Source: Paraburkholderia unamae (GTDB lineage Bacteria; Pseudomonadota; Gammaproteobacteria; Burkholderiales; Burkholderiaceae). Taken from it: a DNA stretch of 64,000 bases. A program made the position numbers and the translations under genes. The notes under the pieces were generated by a model that saw only the letters and a program-made list of their open reading frames with translations, made no database searches and had not been told where the DNA came from. Location: contig NZ_QLSU01000010.1 of the NCBI RefSeq assembly GCF_003268775.1, forward strand, positions 248,001 to 312,000, written 5' to 3'. Below, in pieces: positions 28,509-37,664 of the stretch (the stretch's first letter is position 1; the number at the start of each line of letters is the position of its first letter).

Positions 28509-29402
28509 TCAGGCGCAGAACGCCTCGATGAGGCGCGCGATCTCTTCGGGCTGGTCGTGATGCACCATGTGCCCCGCCCCGCTCACGATGCGCTCGCGCC
28601 AGTCGGGGAACACCTCGAAGCGCTTCTTGAATGCGTCGATGGACGACGCGGCCGCGAGACGCGCGAGCGTTTCGGAATCGGCCGCTTCCACGTGCAGCAC
28701 CTTCGCGCGCACCTGCGACCAGATCGCCATCACCTCGTCGAGCTGATAGAGCAGCGGCCCGTGCACCTTGTGCGCCGGATCGCCGAGCAGCACGAAGCCG
28801 CCCTCGCCGTCCGGCTTCGACCAATGCTGCGCAAGAAACTGCGCGCGCGACTCGATCAGGCGCGGATTCGTCTTCACGAGCCGCGCGGCCACCGCGTCGA
28901 GCGAGGCATACGAGCGCAATTGCGGCGGCGTGCGCACGTCGTCGAGCCAGTCGCGCACGCGGCGCGGCGCCTGCGCGGGCGAGCTTGCCGGCAGCCCGAA
29001 GCCTTCCAGATCGACGACCCGGCGCACGCGCTCGGGCCGCACGCCCGCATAGAGGCAGACGATGTTCGCGCCGAGGCTGTGCCCGACGAGATCCACCTGG
29101 CCTTCGGGCGCGTAGTGCGCGAGCAGCGCGTCGAGATCGGCGAGATAGTCGGAGAACCAGTAGTTGCTGCCGCGCCCCTGCGCGACCGGCCACTCGGAGA
29201 GGCCGAAGCCGCGCAGGTCGGGGGCGATCACCTGCCAGTCGTCGCCCCGCTCGCAGAGCGCATCGACGACGAACTGGAACGACGCAGCCACGTCCATCCA
29301 GCCGTGCAGCATGAAGAGCGTGGGGGCGTCCTCGCGGCCCCAGCGGCGCACGTGCTGGCGGATGCCGTTGACTTCTACGAATTCGGATCGGGAGAGATTC
29401 AT
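28509..29402 (-). CDS. Alpha/beta-fold hydrolase
   Basis: A 297-residue alpha/beta hydrolase. The oxyanion motif HGW lies at residues 33-35, the nucleophile elbow GHSLGA has Ser109, and a late GAGHMVHHDQPEEIARL holds the likely catalytic His. The substrate is unknown. It is next to the DUF455 gene (62 bp downstream of it) on the same strand. It is unrelated in detail to the second hydrolase at 37665-38531. Confidence 0.88.
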   Translation of the reverse strand: MNLSRSEFVEVNGIRQHVRRWGREDAPTLFMLHGWMDVAASFQFVVDALCERGDDWQVIAPDLRGFGLSEWPVAQGRGSNYWFSDYLADLDALLAHYAPEGQVDLVGHSLGANIVCLYAGVRPERVRRVVDLEGFGLPASSPAQAPRRVRDWLDDVRTPPQLRSYASLDAVAARLVKTNPRLIESRAQFLAQHWSKPDGEGGFVLLGDPAHKVHGPLLYQLDEVMAIWSQVRAKVLHVEAADSETLARLAAASSIDAFKKRFEVFPDWRERIVSGAGHMVHHDQPEEIARLIEAFCA

Positions 29403-29464
29403 GGGCGTCGCCGCGAGAAAAGAATGATCGTTCGATTATATAGACGCCGCGTGGCGGCGGCGGG

Positions 29465-30412
29465 TCATTCGGTCGAGCCGTGCTCAGTTGACACCTTCGT
29501 TGACACCTTCGTCGCGACTTGTTCTGCCGCGTCCTGGGCCGCCAGCGTGCTGAGTTCGGCCTCGTCGAAGCCCGCCGAGCGGCGCGCCTCGAAGTTGAAC
29601 GGCCCGCGCATGCGCGGCGCGTGATACTGCTCGGCAAGCGTGAGCCACGCCGCGTGCGGATCGAGGCCGCGCACTTCGCACAGATGGCGGAACCAGTGGT
29701 TGCCGATATGCACGTGCCCCACTTCGTCGCGCAGGATGATGTCGAGGATCGCCGCCGACTCGTCGTCGCCGGCCTGCTTCAGGCGCGTGCGAATGGGCGG
29801 CGCGGCGTCGAGCCCGCGCGCCTCCAGCACGCGCGGCACGAGCGCCATGCGCGCGAGCACGTCGGCGCTCGTGCGCTCGCACATCTCCCATAGACCGTTA
29901 TGCGCCGGAAAATCGCCATAAGCGTGGCCGTAGTCGGCCAGGCGCTTGCGCAGCAGCGAAAAGTGGTAGGCCTCCTCGGCCGCGACCTTGAGCCAGTCGG
30001 CGTAGAAGGCGTCGGGCATGGCGGGGAAACGCCAGACCGCGTCGAGCGCCAGATTGATCGCGTTGAACTCGATGTGGGCCAGCGCGTGCAGCAGCACCAC
30101 CCGGCCCTGCGGCGTGCTCATGGCGCGGCGCTTGAGTTCGCGCGGCTCGACGAGCGCGGGCTGCGCGGGGCGGCCCGGCAAGCCGTCCGGCGCCGCAATG
30201 ACGCGCTGCGGGTCCCAGCGCGGCGCCGGGTCTTGCGCTTGTGCGTACAGCGCGCGCACCGCGTTGGCCTTGGCAAGCGGGTCGCGTTCGCGCAGTGCGT
30301 CGAGCGCGGCCTCGCGCCAGCTCACGGGTATGCCCGAGGCGTCGGACGGCTCGGATGCTGCGCCCGCTTGGGGCGCGTGGGATCCCTGGACGGCGGAGAA
30401 AACGGAATTCAT
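29465..30412 (-). CDS. DUF455 ferritin-like di-iron domain protein
   Basis: A 315-residue protein with ferritin-like metal motifs: HIEFNAINLALD, EEAYHFSLLRKRL and DEVGHVHIGNHW. These fit the DUF455 family, whose members include MiaE-like proteins but are mostly uncharacterised. The start may be the ATG at 30412 (MNSVFSAVQ) or at 30442; neither has a clear ribosome site. The C-terminus ends in a small in-frame duplication (KVSTKVSTE). Confidence 0.82.
   Translation of the reverse strand: MNSVFSAVQGSHAPQAGAASEPSDASGIPVSWREAALDALRERDPLAKANAVRALYAQAQDPAPRWDPQRVIAAPDGLPGRPAQPALVEPRELKRRAMSTPQGRVVLLHALAHIEFNAINLALDAVWRFPAMPDAFYADWLKVAAEEAYHFSLLRKRLADYGHAYGDFPAHNGLWEMCERTSADVLARMALVPRVLEARGLDAAPPIRTRLKQAGDDESAAILDIILRDEVGHVHIGNHWFRHLCEVRGLDPHAAWLTLAEQYHAPRMRGPFNFEARRSAGFDEAELSTLAAQDAAEQVATKVSTKVSTEHGSTE
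29489..29512. repeat. 12-bp in-frame tandem duplication at the 3' end of the DUF455 gene
   Basis: TGACACCTTCGT occurs twice in a row, which adds one extra K-V-S-T unit to the protein tail without a frameshift. Confidence 0.85.
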
Positions 30413-30633
30413 CGGCAAAAGAAACGGGGAGCGAAAAACCATCGCACGAAGTCGTGCCAGGCGGACTATGCGCGCAACCGTTTACAATACGCGATTCACC
30501 TGCCTTGCGTCGCGCGCTTCGGTTGCGCCGCGCCACCAGACCGCGGCCGTCCCAAGGACCGCTGCAACGACCCAGCATGGGACCGAAGCCGGCGTTTTAC
30601 GCTGACTCCGGCCAACATAGGAGACGCAATACC

Positions 30634-31158
30634 GTGGCCATCTACAAGCTTGGCGAAGCCGCACCCGTCATTCACGAAAGCGTGTTCGTCGCGGACAACG
30701 CGACCATCATCGGTCACGTCGCACTGGCTGAAGACGCGAGCGTCTGGTTCGGCGCCACGCTGCGCGGCGACAACGAACCGATCACCGTGGGCCCGCGCAG
30801 CAACGTCCAGGAAGGCTCGGTGCTGCACACCGACCCCGGCTACCCGCTCACGCTCGAAGCCAACGTGACGATCGGCCACCAGGCCATGCTGCACGGCTGC
30901 ACCGTCAAGGAAGGCTCGCTCATCGGCATTCAGGCCGTGGTCTTGAATGGCGCGGTAATCGGCCGCAACTGTCTGGTTGGCGCGGGTGCGGTGGTCACGG
31001 AAGGCAAGGTGTTCCCCGACAACTCGCTGATTCTCGGCGCGCCGGCCAAGGTCGTGCGAGAACTGACCGAGGCCGATATCGCCGGCCTCAAGCGCAACGC
31101 GGATGTCTACACGAAGCGCCGCGAATATTTCAAGGCGCAGCTCGTGCGCATCGGCTGA
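30634..31158 (+). CDS. Gamma-carbonic anhydrase family protein (left-handed beta-helix)
   Basis: A 174-residue hexapeptide-repeat protein of the YrdA/CaiE/gamma-CA type. Repeats of the form (I/V)G-x-x-A run through the whole sequence (ATIIGHVALAEDASVWFGA and so on). Histidines that could bind metal lie in VLHTDPGYP and IGHQAMLHGCTV. Activity as a carbonic anhydrase is not assured; many members are of unknown function. The start is GTG at 30634, preceded by an AGGAG site. It runs on to hslO. Confidence 0.88.
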   Translation: MAIYKLGEAAPVIHESVFVADNATIIGHVALAEDASVWFGATLRGDNEPITVGPRSNVQEGSVLHTDPGYPLTLEANVTIGHQAMLHGCTVKEGSLIGIQAVVLNGAVIGRNCLVGAGAVVTEGKVFPDNSLILGAPAKVVRELTEADIAGLKRNADVYTKRREYFKAQLVRIG

Positions 31159-31224
31159 GGGCGGCATGCTCCGGCCGTGCGCGGCGCGGGCCGCGCCGCC
31201 CCGATTGAAAAGAAGGAAAAGATT

Positions 31225-32187
31225 GTGAACGACCAGTTGCAGAAATTCATGTTCAGCGCCGCCCCGGTGCGCGGTGAGATCGTCACGCTCGGCAGCGCAT
31301 GGCAGGAAGTGCTCACGCGCCGCCAGTATCCGGCGCCCGTGCGCACCGTGCTCGGCGAAATGATGGCGGCGTGCGCGCTGCTCTCGGCGAACCTCAAGTT
31401 CGACGGCACGCTGATCATGCAGATCTTCGGCGACGGCCCCGTGAAGATGCTGGTCGTGCAATGCGGCTCGGATCTGACGATGCGCGCGACCGCGCGTCTC
31501 GGCGAGGATTTCACCGGCGAAAACGCCCTGCCGCTCGCGGACAACCTCACGTTCGCCGACCTCGTGAACCCCGACGGCCAGGGCCGCTGCGTGATCACGC
31601 TCGACCCCGCGAACAAGCAGCCGGGCCAGCAGCCTTACCAGGGCATCGTGCCGCTGAACGGTGAAGACGGCCCGCTCAAGTCGATCGCCGCGGTGCTCGA
31701 GCACTACATGCACCACTCGGAGCAGCTCGACACGCGCCTGTGGCTCGCCGCCAACGACGAACGCGCCGTCGGCATGCTGTTGCAGAAGCTGCCGGGCGAC
31801 GGCGGCATCGTGCCGCACCAGGGTGAGCACGACCTCGACACGTGGGAGCGCGTCTGCACGCTCGGCGGCACGCTCACGCGCGAGGAAATGCTCGAGCAGG
31901 ACAGCGAGACGCTGTTCCGCCGCCTCTTCTGGCAGGAAAACGTGCGCCACTTCGAGCCGCTCGCACCGCGCTTCCAGTGCTCGTGCTCGCGCGAGAAAGT
32001 GGGCGCGATGCTCAAGATGCTGGGCCGCGAGGAAGTCGATGGCGTGATCGAAGAACGCGGTCATGTCGAGATTCACTGCGACTACTGCAACCAGCGCTAT
32101 GAGTTCGACCCCGTGGACGTCGCGCAACTTTTTGCGCTGCCGGGACTCTCAGAAGGCGTCAGCCCGGCTGCGGAACGCCGTCACTGA
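31225..32187 (+). CDS. hslO: Redox-regulated chaperone Hsp33
   Basis: A 320-residue chaperone that is switched on by oxidation. The C-terminal zinc site is seen as CSC, then about 30 residues later CDYC (FQCSCSREKV ... HCDYCNQRY). The N-terminal domain begins DQLQKFMFSAAPVRGEIVTL. The start is GTG at 31225 after an AAGGAAA site; an upstream ATG at 31177 gives an unlikely basic leader. It lies 66 bp after the gamma-CA gene. Confidence 0.95.
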   Translation: MNDQLQKFMFSAAPVRGEIVTLGSAWQEVLTRRQYPAPVRTVLGEMMAACALLSANLKFDGTLIMQIFGDGPVKMLVVQCGSDLTMRATARLGEDFTGENALPLADNLTFADLVNPDGQGRCVITLDPANKQPGQQPYQGIVPLNGEDGPLKSIAAVLEHYMHHSEQLDTRLWLAANDERAVGMLLQKLPGDGGIVPHQGEHDLDTWERVCTLGGTLTREEMLEQDSETLFRRLFWQENVRHFEPLAPRFQCSCSREKVGAMLKMLGREEVDGVIEERGHVEIHCDYCNQRYEFDPVDVAQLFALPGLSEGVSPAAERRH

Positions 32188-32330
32188 GCGGCGAAAGCCC
32201 CACGCGGATCAACGGGGGCTCGCGCCGCCGCCCTTGCGCGGCGGCGCGGCGATAAGCTCCGGGAATCGAGCCGAATCGCAGACCGGCTTGCATCTCATAT
32301 TGCTTAGGCGTCCGATAGATGGAGAGAAGC

Positions 32331-32732
32331 ATGATCAAGAACAAACGCTTCGCCCGCCCCCCGCACGCACCGCGCATGGCGGCCGTATTGGTTCTGGCCG
32401 CGCTTGGCGCGGGCGTCGCGTTGACGAGTGGCTGCACGCTGGACCCGCCGGGACCGTCGCCGATCTACAGCCGCTTGCCCGCCAACCAGGCGGACGCGCT
32501 ACAGAACGCGCCGGTGCTCACGCCGGACGAGCGTCAGCGCTACGACGCCATCGACCGCCAGGCGCTCGCCGAGTCCAACCAGGCCGCCGCGGCCGATGCC
32601 GCCGCGCAGGCCTGGTCGCGCGCTTATGCGCCGCCCGTGACCGTCTTTGGCAGCTACTACAGCGGCGGGGGTGGCTGGGGAGGCGGCTGGGGCACCGGCA
32701 TCGGTTACGGCTATCCGGGCTGGGGCTGGTAA
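32331..32732 (+). CDS. Small lipoprotein with Gly/Trp/Tyr-rich end
   Basis: A 133-residue predicted lipoprotein. A basic start (MIKNKRFARPPHAPR) and a hydrophobic stretch end in lipobox LTSGC with Cys35. The mature protein has an Ala/Gln-rich helix (around ALAESNQAAAADAAAQAW) and finishes with a Gly/Trp/Tyr-rich segment (GGGGWGGGWGTGIGYGYPGW). I do not recognise a named family. A GGAGAG ribosome site precedes the ATG. It lies between hslO and a terminator. Confidence 0.8.
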   Translation: MIKNKRFARPPHAPRMAAVLVLAALGAGVALTSGCTLDPPGPSPIYSRLPANQADALQNAPVLTPDERQRYDAIDRQALAESNQAAAADAAAQAWSRAYAPPVTVFGSYYSGGGGWGGGWGTGIGYGYPGWGW

Positions 32733-32774
32733 GCGCGAGCGAACACGTGCAAGCGCGTGTAAGCGCGCAAACGA

Positions 32775-32805
32775 AAAAAGGCGCGGCATCGAGCCGCGCC
32801 TTTTG
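32775..32805. terminator. Bidirectional terminator between the small lipoprotein gene and ftsB
   Basis: Hairpin arms GGCGCGGC and GCCGCGCC around ATCGA, with A6 to the left and TTTT to the right. Confidence 0.85.
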
Positions 32806-32841
32806 CTTGACGGTGCACCCACGGCACACCGCTTACCCAAC

Positions 32842-33264
32842 TTATCCCGCTTTCTTCGCTTCCTTCCCGTGGCCGTGCCGTTTCTCCGGCACGCGCGAGA
32901 CGGGGTTCGGCACCACCTTCACAGGCGCGGCCGACATCTGCCCGCGCGTCGAGGTATTCGACGAACCGTTGGGCGTAGCCGGCGGCGTCTGGTTCGGCGA
33001 GACGAACTGCACGAACACCTCGCCGTCCTTCACCATGCCCATCTCGTAGCGCGCGCGCTCCTCGACGGCCGACGTGCCGTTCTGCAAATCCTGCACTTCG
33101 CCCGCAATGCGTTCGTTGCGCAGTTTCTCGTCGTCGTTCTGCTTTTGCTGCTGCGCGAGCTGCTGCTGAAGTTCGTGCACGCGCAACCAGCCACCATGGC
33201 CCCACCAGAGCGGATACTGAATCAGCACGAGCAGGATGATCAGGACGACAGTGACAAGCCGCAT
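32842..33264 (-). CDS. ftsB: Cell division protein FtsB
   Basis: A 140-residue single-pass membrane protein. The membrane segment is at about residues 3-20, followed by a Gln-rich coiled coil (VHELQQQLAQQQKQNDDEKL) and the conserved EERARYEMGMVKDGEVFVQF. FtsB works with FtsL and FtsQ to trigger septal wall synthesis. The last 45 residues are a Pro/Lys-rich tail absent from the short enteric protein. It follows eno, the usual arrangement. Confidence 0.94.
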   Translation of the reverse strand: MRLVTVVLIILLVLIQYPLWWGHGGWLRVHELQQQLAQQQKQNDDEKLRNERIAGEVQDLQNGTSAVEERARYEMGMVKDGEVFVQFVSPNQTPPATPNGSSNTSTRGQMSAAPVKVVPNPVSRVPEKRHGHGKEAKKAG

Positions 33265-33366
33265 GAAAGGCGCCGGATAAATACACGCCGCCCTGCGCTA
33301 TACGCAGGGCGGCGGAAGGAGATGACGAAAAAGGACAGCAAGGCTTGCTGCCGGTGTCGGGTCCGC

Positions 33367-34650
33367 TTAACGCAGGTTATAGAACGCCGACTTGCCCGGA
33401 TAGCTGGCGATATCACCGAGATCTTCCTCGATGCGCAGCAGCTGGTTGTACTTCGAGATACGGTCGCTGCGCGAGAGCGAACCGGTCTTGATCTGACCGG
33501 CGTTCAGGCCCACGGCGATGTCGGCGATCGTCGAGTCTTCGGTTTCGCCCGAGCGGTGCGAGATCACAGCCGTGTAACCGGCGCGCTTGGCCATTTCGAT
33601 GGCTGCGAAGGTTTCCGTCAGCGTGCCGATCTGGTTGATCTTGATAAGGATCGAGTTGGCGATGCCCTTCTCGATGCCTTCCTTCAGGATGCGCGTGTTG
33701 GTCACGAACAGGTCGTCGCCCACGAGCTGGACCTTCTTGCCGAGCTTGTCGGTGAGCGTCTTCCAGCCGGCCCAGTCGCTTTCGTGCATGCCGTCTTCGA
33801 TCGACACGATCGGGAACTTGTCGGCGAGGTTCGCCAGGTAGTCCGCGAACTCCGTCGACGACAGTTGCAGGCCTTCGCCCGCGAGCTGGTACTTGCCGTC
33901 GTGGTAGAACTCGCTCGCTGCGCAGTCGAGCGCGAGCAGCACGTCTTCACCGGCGCGGTAGCCCGCCTTTTCGATGGCTTGCAGGATGGTCGAGAGGCAT
34001 TCGTCGTTGCTGCCGAAGTTCGGTGCGAAGCCGCCTTCGTCGCCCACTGCCGTGCTCATGCCGCGATCCGAGAGGATCTTCTTGAGCGCGTGGAACACTT
34101 CCGCGCCGCAACGCAGCGCTTCACGGAAGGTCGGCTGGCTCACCGGCACGATCATGAATTCCTGGATGTCCAGGCTGTTGTTCGCGTGTGCGCCGCCGTT
34201 GACGATGTTCATCATCGGGACCGGCAGTTGCATCGCGCCCGAGCCGCCGAAATAGCGGTACAGCGGCAGGCCGGCTTCTTCAGCGGCGGCCTTCGCGACG
34301 GCCATCGAAACCGCCAGCATCGCATTCGCGCCAAGGCGCGACTTGTTGTCGGTGCCGTCGAGTTCGAGCAGGGTCTTGTCGAGGAAAGCCTGTTCCGAAG
34401 CGTCGAGGCCCATGATCGCCTCGGAGATTTCGGTGTTGATGTGTTCGACGGCCTTCAGCACGCCCTTGCCGTTGTAGCGGCCGGCTTCGCCGTCGCGCAG
34501 CTCGATCGCTTCACGCGAGCCCGTCGAGGCGCCCGACGGCACCGCTGCGCGGCCCATCGTGCCCGATTCGAGCAGCACGTCGCATTCGACGGTGGGATTG
34601 CCGCGCGAATCCAGAATCTCGCGACCGATGATATCTACGATTGCACTCAT
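33367..34650 (-). CDS. eno: Enolase
   Basis: A 427-residue glycolytic enzyme that converts 2-phosphoglycerate to phosphoenolpyruvate; it is also part of the RNA degradosome in many bacteria. Motifs include the N-terminal GREILDSRGNPTVECDV, the GDDLFVTN metal region, the ILIKINQIGTLTET segment with the catalytic Lys, and SHRSGETEDSTIADIAV. The ATG at 34650 follows a GAGGAAA site; the open frame upstream is not real. Confidence 0.98.
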   Translation of the reverse strand: MSAIVDIIGREILDSRGNPTVECDVLLESGTMGRAAVPSGASTGSREAIELRDGEAGRYNGKGVLKAVEHINTEISEAIMGLDASEQAFLDKTLLELDGTDNKSRLGANAMLAVSMAVAKAAAEEAGLPLYRYFGGSGAMQLPVPMMNIVNGGAHANNSLDIQEFMIVPVSQPTFREALRCGAEVFHALKKILSDRGMSTAVGDEGGFAPNFGSNDECLSTILQAIEKAGYRAGEDVLLALDCAASEFYHDGKYQLAGEGLQLSSTEFADYLANLADKFPIVSIEDGMHESDWAGWKTLTDKLGKKVQLVGDDLFVTNTRILKEGIEKGIANSILIKINQIGTLTETFAAIEMAKRAGYTAVISHRSGETEDSTIADIAVGLNAGQIKTGSLSRSDRISKYNQLLRIEEDLGDIASYPGKSAFYNLR

Positions 34651-35025
34651 GGTTTCCTCAGGAAATGACAGTAATTCTTGCGCGACCGGCGTCGCCTGCT
34701 GCACTGGCCCGCGAGGCATGGTTTCCATGCTCGTTCGGGGCACACCGTCACATGGGACAGGCGGCGCGGTCGTCGGGTTCAACCTGGCGCAACGCAACGG
34801 TCATGTTCGCATGACCGATGCGCTGACACGCTGCCTTGTACATCGCGCGCGGCTCGCGAAGCCCGTTGCGTACAGCATGATGCCGTTTCATGACATCCGC
34901 TGCCCGCCAGACCCTGCGCCGCGCTGCTCCTCCATCGCGCCGCTCATGCAATCGAAGCGGCGCGCACTGCGTACTCAACAACACTGCGCGAAACCGCGCC
35001 AGACTACGGCTGAAACTGCGTGCGA
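34651..35025. other. 375-bp gap between kdsA and eno, no gene seen
   Basis: No frame in this stretch gives a recognisable protein and I see no clear promoter or hairpin with a T-run. The eno promoter may be here. Short frames on both strands are Arg/Ala-rich, as expected of non-coding GC-rich DNA. Confidence 0.55.
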
Positions 35026-35880
35026 TCAGTTGAAATCGCTCTCGAGGAACGGCGAGCGCTTGACCGCCTGGTCAAGCGTCACGAGCGTTTCGAGCAGGTC
35101 GGCCATGCGGTTCAACGGCACGGCGTTCGGGCCGTCGGACTTCGCCTCGGCCGGGTTCGGGTGCGTTTCCATGAACAGACCCGCCACGCCCGTGGCCACG
35201 GCCGCGCGCGCGAGCACCGGCACGAATTCGCGCTGGCCGCCCGAGCTCGTGCCCTGCCCGCCCGGCAACTGCACCGAGTGGGTCGCATCGAACACGACCG
35301 GCGCACCCGTCTCGCGCATGATAGCGAGCGAACGCATGTCCGAGACGAGGTTGTTGTAACCGAACGAAACACCGCGCTCGCACGCCATGAAGCGGTCTTC
35401 CGAGAGACCCGCCTCACGCGCCGCGTCGCGCGCCTTGTCGATCACGTTCTTCATGTCGTGCGGCGCGAGGAACTGGCCTTTCTTGATGTTGACCGGCTTG
35501 CCCGAGCGCGCGCACGCGTGGATGAAGTCGGTCTGACGGCACAGGAACGCGGGCGTTTGCAGCACGTCCACGACCGACGCCACGGGCCCGATTTCCGCTT
35601 CCGAGTGCACGTCGGTCAGCACGGGCAGGCCGAGCTGACGCTTCACTTCGGAGAGGATGCGCAGGCCCTCGTCCATCCCGAGGCCGCGAAACGACTTGCC
35701 GCTCGAACGATTGGCCTTGTCGTAGGACGACTTGTAGATGAACGGGATGCCGAGCTTCGACGTGATTTCCTTCAGGCGGCCCGCCGTGTCGATCGTCATC
35801 TGCTCCGATTCGACGACACAGGTGCCCGCGATCAGGAAGAACGGCTTGTCGAGACCGACCTCGAAACCGCACAGATTCAT
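35026..35880 (-). CDS. kdsA: 3-deoxy-8-phosphooctulonate (KDO-8-P) synthase
   Basis: A 284-residue enzyme joining arabinose-5-phosphate and PEP to give KDO-8-phosphate for the LPS core. The family motifs are FFLIAGTCVVES, YKSSYDKANRSS, VLTDVHSE and the C-terminal FMETHPNPAEAKSDGPNA. Its ATG overlaps the pyrG stop by four bases (ATGA), which points to translational coupling. The pyrG-kdsA-eno-ftsB order is standard in Burkholderia. Confidence 0.97.
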   Translation of the reverse strand: MNLCGFEVGLDKPFFLIAGTCVVESEQMTIDTAGRLKEITSKLGIPFIYKSSYDKANRSSGKSFRGLGMDEGLRILSEVKRQLGLPVLTDVHSEAEIGPVASVVDVLQTPAFLCRQTDFIHACARSGKPVNIKKGQFLAPHDMKNVIDKARDAAREAGLSEDRFMACERGVSFGYNNLVSDMRSLAIMRETGAPVVFDATHSVQLPGGQGTSSGGQREFVPVLARAAVATGVAGLFMETHPNPAEAKSDGPNAVPLNRMADLLETLVTLDQAVKRSPFLESDFN

Positions 35881-37538
35881 GCTTTCTCCTCAGCGTGCGC
35901 CTGCTGGTGCGCAACCGCCGCTTCGACGTATGCCTTGAACAGCGGGTGGCCGTCACGCGGCGTGGACGTGAATTCCGGGTGGAACTGCACGCCGACGAAC
36001 CACGGGTGCATGTCGCGCGGCAATTCCATCATTTCCGGCAGGTCCTCGGTCGGGGTACGGGCGCTGATGATAAGGCCGCCCGCTTCGAGCTTGGGCACGT
36101 AGCCGTTATTGACTTCATAACGGTGACGGTGACGCTCGTTCACGTCCTTGCCATAAATTTCCGCCGCCATCGTGCCGGGCTTGATCGGGCAGCGCTGCGA
36201 ACCGAGGCGCATCGTGCCGCCGAGGTCCGAGTTTTCGGTGCGCTTTTCGACCTTGCCTTCGCGGTCGGCCCATTCGGTGATGAGCGCCACCACGCGATCC
36301 GGCGTGTCCGGGTCGAATTCCGTGCTGTTCGCGTGCTTCAGGCCCACCACGTCGCGCGCGAATTCGATCACGGCGAGCTGCATGCCGAGGCAGATGCCGA
36401 GATACGGCACCTTCGCTTCGCGAGCGTATTGAATCGCCTTGATCTTGCCTTCGGTGCCGCGACGGCCAAAACCGCCCGGCACGAGAATCGCGTCGAGATG
36501 CTTGAGGCTCTCGACACCTTCTTCGTCGATCTGCTCGGAGTCGATGTACTCGATGTTCACCTTCGTCGAGGTCTTGATCGACGCATGGCGCAGCGCTTCG
36601 ATGAGCGACTTGTACGATTCGGTCAGATCGACGTACTTGCCGACCATACCGATCGTGACTTCGTGCTTCGGGTGCTCGAGCTTCTCGACCATCTCCGCCC
36701 ACACCGACAGATCGGCGGGCTTGGCGGAGAGCTTCAGCTCGTCGCAGACGATCGAGTCGAGACCCTGGTCGTGCAGCATCTGCGGAATCTTGTAGATGCT
36801 GTCGGCGTCCCACACCGAGATCACGGCGTCTTCGGGCACGTTCGAGAACATCGAGATCTTCGAGCGCTCGTCGTCGGGAATGCGGCGGTCGGCGCGGCAC
36901 AGCAGCACGTTCGGATAGATACCGATTTCGCGCAGCTTCTGCACGCTGTGCTGCGTGGGCTTGGTCTTGAGCTCGCCTGCGGTGGCGATGAACGGCACGA
37001 GCGTGAGGTGCACGAAGCACGCGCTGTTGCGGCCAAGGCGCAGGCTCATCTGACGCGCGGCTTCGAGGAACGGCAGCGATTCGATGTCGCCCACCGTGCC
37101 GCCGACTTCAACGATCGCGACATCGGGCTCACCGCACGTCGCCGATGCGGCGCCGCGCTCGATGAACGCCTGGATCTCGTTCGTGATGTGCGGAATGACC
37201 TGCACGGTCTTGCCCAGATAGTCGCCGCGGCGTTCCTTGCGGATCACCGATTCGTAAATCTGGCCCGTGGTGAAGTTGTTGGCCTTGCGCATCTTCGTCG
37301 AGATGAAGCGCTCATAGTGGCCGAGGTCGAGGTCGGTTTCCGCTCCGTCTTCCGTTACGAACACTTCGCCGTGCTGAAACGGGCTCATCGTGCCGGGGTC
37401 GACGTTGATGTAAGGATCGAGCTTGAGGAGGGTGACTTTCAGACCGCGCGATTCGAGGATCGCGGCGAGGGAGGCGGCGGCAATACCCTTGCCAAGGGAA
37501 GAAACTACGCCGCCGGTGACGAAAACATATTTGGTCAT
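35877..37538 (-). CDS. pyrG: CTP synthase
   Basis: A 553-residue enzyme that turns UTP into CTP using glutamine. The synthase domain starts with GGVVSSLGKG at residues 9-18. The glutaminase domain has the nucleophile motif GICLGMQ and the late FHPEF with the catalytic His and Glu. The ATG at 37538 (MTKYVFVTGG) is the normal start; the frame opens 14 codons earlier. Confidence 0.98.
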   Translation of the reverse strand: MTKYVFVTGGVVSSLGKGIAAASLAAILESRGLKVTLLKLDPYINVDPGTMSPFQHGEVFVTEDGAETDLDLGHYERFISTKMRKANNFTTGQIYESVIRKERRGDYLGKTVQVIPHITNEIQAFIERGAASATCGEPDVAIVEVGGTVGDIESLPFLEAARQMSLRLGRNSACFVHLTLVPFIATAGELKTKPTQHSVQKLREIGIYPNVLLCRADRRIPDDERSKISMFSNVPEDAVISVWDADSIYKIPQMLHDQGLDSIVCDELKLSAKPADLSVWAEMVEKLEHPKHEVTIGMVGKYVDLTESYKSLIEALRHASIKTSTKVNIEYIDSEQIDEEGVESLKHLDAILVPGGFGRRGTEGKIKAIQYAREAKVPYLGICLGMQLAVIEFARDVVGLKHANSTEFDPDTPDRVVALITEWADREGKVEKRTENSDLGGTMRLGSQRCPIKPGTMAAEIYGKDVNERHRHRYEVNNGYVPKLEAGGLIISARTPTEDLPEMMELPRDMHPWFVGVQFHPEFTSTPRDGHPLFKAYVEAAVAHQQAHAEEKA

Positions 37539-37664
37539 CGCTGGATGCTCGCGGGAAAAACGGATTATACCGTAAAGCAAGGGCTAACCCTGAATTTTGA
37601 ACGAGCCGGATGCGATGTGTCCCGGCCCTCCCCGTGCGGAGCGCGACGGCATGCGGGCGACCGC

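Noticed and set aside
34748..34984. A 78-codon minus-strand frame between kdsA and eno.
   Set aside because: Arg-rich, no ribosome site, no resemblance to a known small protein.
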